64,000 nt of DNA from the NCBI RefSeq assembly GCF_019654915.1, contig NZ_BPET01000022.1, forward strand, positions 17,855-81,854, read 5' to 3'. How positions within the stretch are numbered: the stretch's first letter is position 1; each line of letters starts with the position of its first letter. This DNA is from Shewanella sp. MBTL60-007 (GTDB lineage Bacteria; Pseudomonadota; Gammaproteobacteria; Enterobacterales; Shewanellaceae). Positions 63,701 to 64,000 of this stretch are shown piece by piece. Both the position numbers and the translations under genes were made by a program. The notes under the pieces were generated by a model, which did not search any database, was not told the DNA's origin, and saw only the letters and a program-made list of their open reading frames with translations.

Positions 63701-63728
63701 TTGCGCTCGTCTTAAATCTCCCTATAAT
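63701..63728 (+). promoter_or_regulatory. rrn P1-type promoter
   Basis: -35 TTGCGC (63701-63706), 16-bp spacer, -10 TATAAT (63723-63728), a GC-rich discriminator (GCGCATCC) typical of stringent control, and an AT-rich UP-element-like stretch just upstream. Confidence 0.8.
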
Positions 63729-63916
63729 GCGCATCCACTGACACGACACAGCAGGCTAACTACCCAGCGTAAACGCTAGATAGAACGGGACTTGCAGCAG
63801 TGTTAGGGATTCAAAAATCGAAAGAGATTTGAATCTGGTGACAAGCGGTTTAAGAGCTTCATTTGATGTGCCTTGTATAAAGAATCATCGCTTGAAAAAC
63901 TTCTTAAAATAAACGC

Positions 63917-63944
63917 TTGACGCCAACAACGGGAAGTGTAGAAT
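63917..63944 (+). promoter_or_regulatory. rrn P2-type promoter
   Basis: -35 TTGACG (63917-63922), 16-bp spacer, -10 TAGAAT (63939-63944), with GC-containing discriminator ACGCAGCC. Confidence 0.75.
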
Positions 63945-64000
63945 ACGCAGCCCTAGCCACTTGAAGCGGTTCGTAAGAACGCCAAGCAGGCAACGCTCTT

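Larger units (their letters stand above)
63640..64000 (+). other. rRNA operon promoter and leader region (16S lies beyond the edge)
   Basis: About 360 bp without a gene, containing two tandem promoters (63701 and 63917) in the style of rrn P1/P2. The last bases (GCAACGCTCTT) look like the beginning of a boxA antitermination element (TGCTCTTTA). The 16S gene itself is not reached. Confidence 0.75.

Overview
The window is chromosomal DNA from a gammaproteobacterium, almost certainly a marine Shewanella. The evidence is the gene order (fadBA, glyQS, gyrB-recF-dnaN-dnaA, rpmH-rnpA-yidD-yidC-mnmE, mioC-oriC-mnmG-rsmG-parA-parB-atpIBEFHAGDC-glmU-glmS) and protein sequences that closely resemble Shewanella and E. 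coli orthologues. The species was not determined. The window is centred on the replication origin and is mostly housekeeping core. I see no prophage, insertion sequence, CRISPR array, tRNA gene or defence island.

Left part (1-24550): a left-edge-truncated trkH with yigZ and pepQ (minus strand) diverges from fadBA (plus strand). Then come small metabolic genes (GNAT, ybaK, tusA, MOSC), a large exported beta-propeller/amidohydrolase protein, a membrane-anchored unknown, tag, glyQS, an HDOD protein, and the minus-strand dnaA-dnaN-recF-gyrB cluster. Middle (24551-33946): rpmH-rnpA-yidD-yidC-mnmE, a 1.3 kb gene-poor spacer, an orphan pilin-like gene, a LysE-type exporter, a nucleoside hydrolase, then mioC and oriC. 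oriC (about 33490-33946) has three perfect and one 8/9 DnaA box, about 18 GATC sites and an AT-rich flank beside mnmG.

Right part (33947-64000): mnmG-rsmG, parAB and the complete nine-gene ATP synthase operon, glmU, a TonB-dependent siderophore receptor, a DeoR-family regulator with glmS, guaC, pstSCAB without phoU, a CPA1-type antiporter, a DUF2061 membrane protein behind a Fur box, menB, and ccoG. The last ~340 bases are the promoter and leader region of an rRNA operon whose 16S gene lies beyond the edge.

The main system seen here is chromosome replication and segregation: DnaA and its boxes, two Dam-site clusters, ParA/ParB, and five parS-like sites (8230, 11315, 12702, 20870, 30015), all on the left side of oriC. 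One parS core sits inside a 36-bp perfect palindrome shaped like a terminator, and one lies within a coding sequence. Other points worth a second look are the spacer at 28842-30167, a modular GGAACG repeat element after atpC, the hairpin-rich guaC leader, a symmetric operator around the promoter of the regulator before glmS, and a MenB with the aspartate of the bicarbonate-independent type.
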